NCBI GenBank assembly: GCA_002433595.1
Contig: DJIL01000028.1
Span: forward strand, 428 to 17,160
Direction of reading: 5' to 3'
Source: a bacterium UBP8_UBA6595
GTDB taxonomy: Bacteria > Margulisbacteria > Marinamargulisbacteria > UBA6595
Length of the DNA stretch: 16,733 nt
Each line of letters starts with the position of its first letter. Within the stretch, counting starts at the first letter, position 1. Made by a program: the position numbers and the translations under genes. Shown in pieces: positions 14,780-16,733 of this stretch. The notes beneath the pieces are model-generated. The model made no database searches and was not told the origin of the DNA. It was given only the letters and a program-made list of their open reading frames with translations.

Positions 14780-16733
14780 TGAAACGGATACTTTTTCTGG
14801 TTTGCTTGTGGCTGTGTCTGGGGCTTTCCGGGCATGCGGGTTTAAGTGAATTTGGCTCTAGTTTGAATAATAGTTCAATTCCAAAAGGTGGAGACACTGC
14901 ATTGTTGAATAATGATCTAATAAACATTACTGTAAAAGCGACGGGTCAAGACGAATTGGTGAGTAGCGTTACGGTGAACATACAAAATGCAAGTAGCGTG
15001 GCTTCAGCGAGTGTTACGGTGGGAGGTCAGACGTTTCAGTTCACTAATCCAAGTGAGGCTACTGATTTTAATATAATCAATGGTACTTTTACTATTGTAT
15101 CCGGAAATACTGAAACCTTTGTTTTTAATCTAAAGCTTAAGGAAACAGCTTCTGTTGGCGAGGTAATTACATTAAATGTTGTTAGTATTGGATCTCTGAC
15201 TGGTTTAGATAAAACAGCAGCAGTTACCGTATCTGGTTTCCAAGGCGTTACGGTGAATAGTGTTGTGAGCGACTCAAAAATACTGGCAGGACATGCAAAC
15301 TTTCCGGTGGTGAACGTCGAAGTGGGGCCTATGGTGGGCGAGGGGCTTGGTTCGGGGCTGTCTGTTGGTGTCGAAAAAAATTCAGCAGACAGTATTAACG
15401 GGGTTAGATTATGTTTCGATGTGGATCAAGACAGTGTAATTGATGGTGAAGCAAATTCAGTTTGTGGTGATCAAGTGGAATTTTCAGAGAATCGAGCAAC
15501 GCCAAATTTAAATAAAGATAATATTTTAAGTAGCGCAGGCAACACAACCAATGTTTTGGTTGTGTATGATTTGTCCACCAGCACACCGAATACCGGAATT
15601 GATTCATACAAAGCTCAGGTGACTACTGTATTGGGTACGGGCAATGGGTCTAACCAGGCAATAAGCGAGATTACATTTAGTGGTAATGGCAATGGTCAAG
15701 ATCTTGATTTAGTGGGTGTTCTGGTTAGTCAGACAGCGGAAACGCCGACTGGCGATGTAATACCGGGTAACGTGACCAACGATATGCTTATTATTGAGGT
15801 AAACCCGATAGCTGTGTCGGTTAATGTTAAGACATTAAAGATTGGGAATGGGGACGGTGTTGAGTTTCAAGGCGGTCAAAACAACAAAGTAAAATCCATC
15901 CATATCTTTGATGGGACGTCGCTAACTTCAGCAGATTCGTTTAATAGTCTTGTTTCGGAGGCTACCGTGACGTTAAATAAACAAATACTGTCCGGTGATG
16001 CTACTAACTTTACCATTCAATATGTGCTTCCAGAGATTGATGAAGGAAAGATTGTTCAAGCGGTTGTGGAAGACACCTCGGAATTTCAGGTTACTGTAAA
16101 CGGTACCATCTACATTGCCAATGGCGAGTCCGGGACTGAAAACTTTAAGGTATTTAACCTGACCATTTCGTCAGGAGAACGCTTGGTGAGCGATACGAAT
16201 GAGAAAGTGGTGTTGCGATCGCTTACGCCTAACACTAATGATTCAGTGTTTGTTGGTCAACAAAACGTTCCGGTATTTGAGTTGGAGATTTTAAACAATA
16301 AACAAGCATCAGGGGTGGCGGAACTAAGCGTGAACGCCACAAATGAAAATAGCTCCTCGGGGTTTAGTTCAGATAATCAGGGGGTTGTCGGAATTAGTGT
16401 TTTAAACGATAGTGGCAACAGCGTTGGGTTCTTATCCGTTCCAGACTCTAGCTCAGATCAAACAATTCAATTTTCAGTTTCAAAAAGATCCAGTGTTGAA
16501 CGCTATACAATTGGTGTGAATGTGGGCCAGGATCCAGAGGCTGCGAAAGACTATACACTGCGTTTAGACTCGATTCTATCGGGTATTGATGTATTTAAAT
16601 CGGAGGATATTAACAAAACAACCAGTTTTTCAGTGGCTACGTACAATCTAGAGGCGTCCTTTGATTCGTTTATAGACAACGTTGCGAGGATCACCGTCAC
16701 CAACAATACAGGCGCCACAGTTACATTAAATCG
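14776..16733 (+). CDS. large secreted protein with repeated beta-rich domains, truncated by window end
   Basis: The frame is open from 14776 for 652 codons and runs off the window. Residues 1-22 are a typical signal peptide (MMKRILFL start, Leu/Cys-rich core, probable cleavage after SGHA), so the product is exported. The rest is rich in Ser, Thr, Asn, Val and Gly in alternating strand patterns, with only two cysteines after the signal (in RLCFDV and SVCGDQ, perhaps a disulfide). Three sections beginning near 161, 316 and 479 share a layout: a V/I-rich lead, G-x-x-N-x-x-V, then a strand, a loop and a G-T-rich tail. I infer tandem beta-sandwich domains, as in bacterial surface adhesins and S-layer-like proteins. 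No catalytic motif is visible. The start overlaps the yebC stop (ATGA); a second ATG follows at once. Confidence 0.85.
   Translation, partial: MMKRILFLVCLWLCLGLSGHAGLSEFGSSLNNSSIPKGGDTALLNNDLINITVKATGQDELVSSVTVNIQNASSVASASVTVGGQTFQFTNPSEATDFNIINGTFTIVSGNTETFVFNLKLKETASVGEVITLNVVSIGSLTGLDKTAAVTVSGFQGVTVNSVVSDSKILAGHANFPVVNVEVGPMVGEGLGSGLSVGVEKNSADSINGVRLCFDVDQDSVIDGEANSVCGDQVEFSENRATPNLNKDNILSSAGNTTNVLVVYDLSTSTPNTGIDSYKAQVTTVLGTGNGSNQAISEITFSGNGNGQDLDLVGVLVSQTAETPTGDVIPGNVTNDMLIIEVNPIAVSVNVKTLKIGNGDGVEFQGGQNNKVKSIHIFDGTSLTSADSFNSLVSEATVTLNKQILSGDATNFTIQYVLPEIDEGKIVQAVVEDTSEFQVTVNGTIYIANGESGTENFKVFNLTISSGERLVSDTNEKVVLRSLTPNTNDSVFVGQQNVPVFELEILNNKQASGVAELSVNATNENSSSGFSSDNQGVVGISVLNDSGNSVGFLSVPDSSSDQTIQFSVSKRSSVERYTIGVNVGQDPEAAKDYTLRLDSILSGIDVFKSEDINKTTSFSVATYNLEASFDSFIDNVARITVTNNTGATVTLN
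15256..16695 (+). repeat. diverged approximately 160-residue repeats in the secreted protein
   Basis: Sections starting at about residues 161, 316 and 479 (spacing 155 and 163) align by pattern: ILAGHANFPVVNVEV, VIPGNVTNDMLIIEV and VFVGQQNVPVFELEI. Identity is low and DNA identity is not evident, so these are old duplications. Boundaries are approximate. Confidence 0.4.

Overview
The window looks like a bacterial chromosome segment of about mid-40s % G+C (judged by eye). It is dominated by single-copy housekeeping genes, plus three proteins I cannot name. A Gram-negative envelope is suggested by an MsbA-like lipid exporter and two genes with N-terminal secretion signals. Uroporphyrinogen decarboxylase (hemE) and an isochorismate synthase suggest tetrapyrrole synthesis and an isochorismate-derived product such as menaquinone. 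I cannot place the lineage. There is no phage, IS element, integrase or CRISPR array, so this is a vertically inherited core region with a few lineage-specific genes.

Layout. Positions 1-2419 read on the minus strand: holA (DNA polymerase III delta), an uncharacterised acidic 136-residue protein, and a class II CCA-adding enzyme/poly(A) polymerase cut by the window start. The last two overlap by 10 nt, and the nucleotidyltransferase appears to start at an AUU codon. Everything from 2516 on reads on the plus strand, away from holA, across a short divergent promoter region. An overlapping three-gene unit, trpE-trpG-isochorismate synthase (2516-5891), puts two competing chorismate-consuming activities on one transcript. 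A strong sigma70-type promoter then drives a 204-residue secreted protein with a Lys/Pro linker, a Gln-rich heptad coiled coil and a four-cysteine C-terminal domain.

Next comes tRNA-Leu(CAA), msbA-like ABC exporter, recJ, ahcY, hemE, tRNA-Leu(UAG), pyrF, all tightly packed. Both tRNA-Leu genes encode CCA, and each lies directly upstream of a protein gene lacking a Shine-Dalgarno sequence (13 nt before msbA, 3 nt before pyrF), so tRNA processing would generate the mRNA 5' ends. A near-consensus promoter at 13966-13995 drives yebC, whose stop codon overlaps the start of a large secreted protein that runs off the right edge and contains about 160-residue repeated, probably beta-sandwich, units.

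Translation signals fall into two groups. recJ, ahcY, yebC, trpG and the 204-residue protein have good AGGAGG-like sites; holA, trpE, msbA, pyrF and hemE have none. For holA and trpE, extended -10 elements sit so close to the ATG that leaderless mRNAs are likely. No gene-free stretch exceeds 300 bases. I see no convincing intrinsic terminator.
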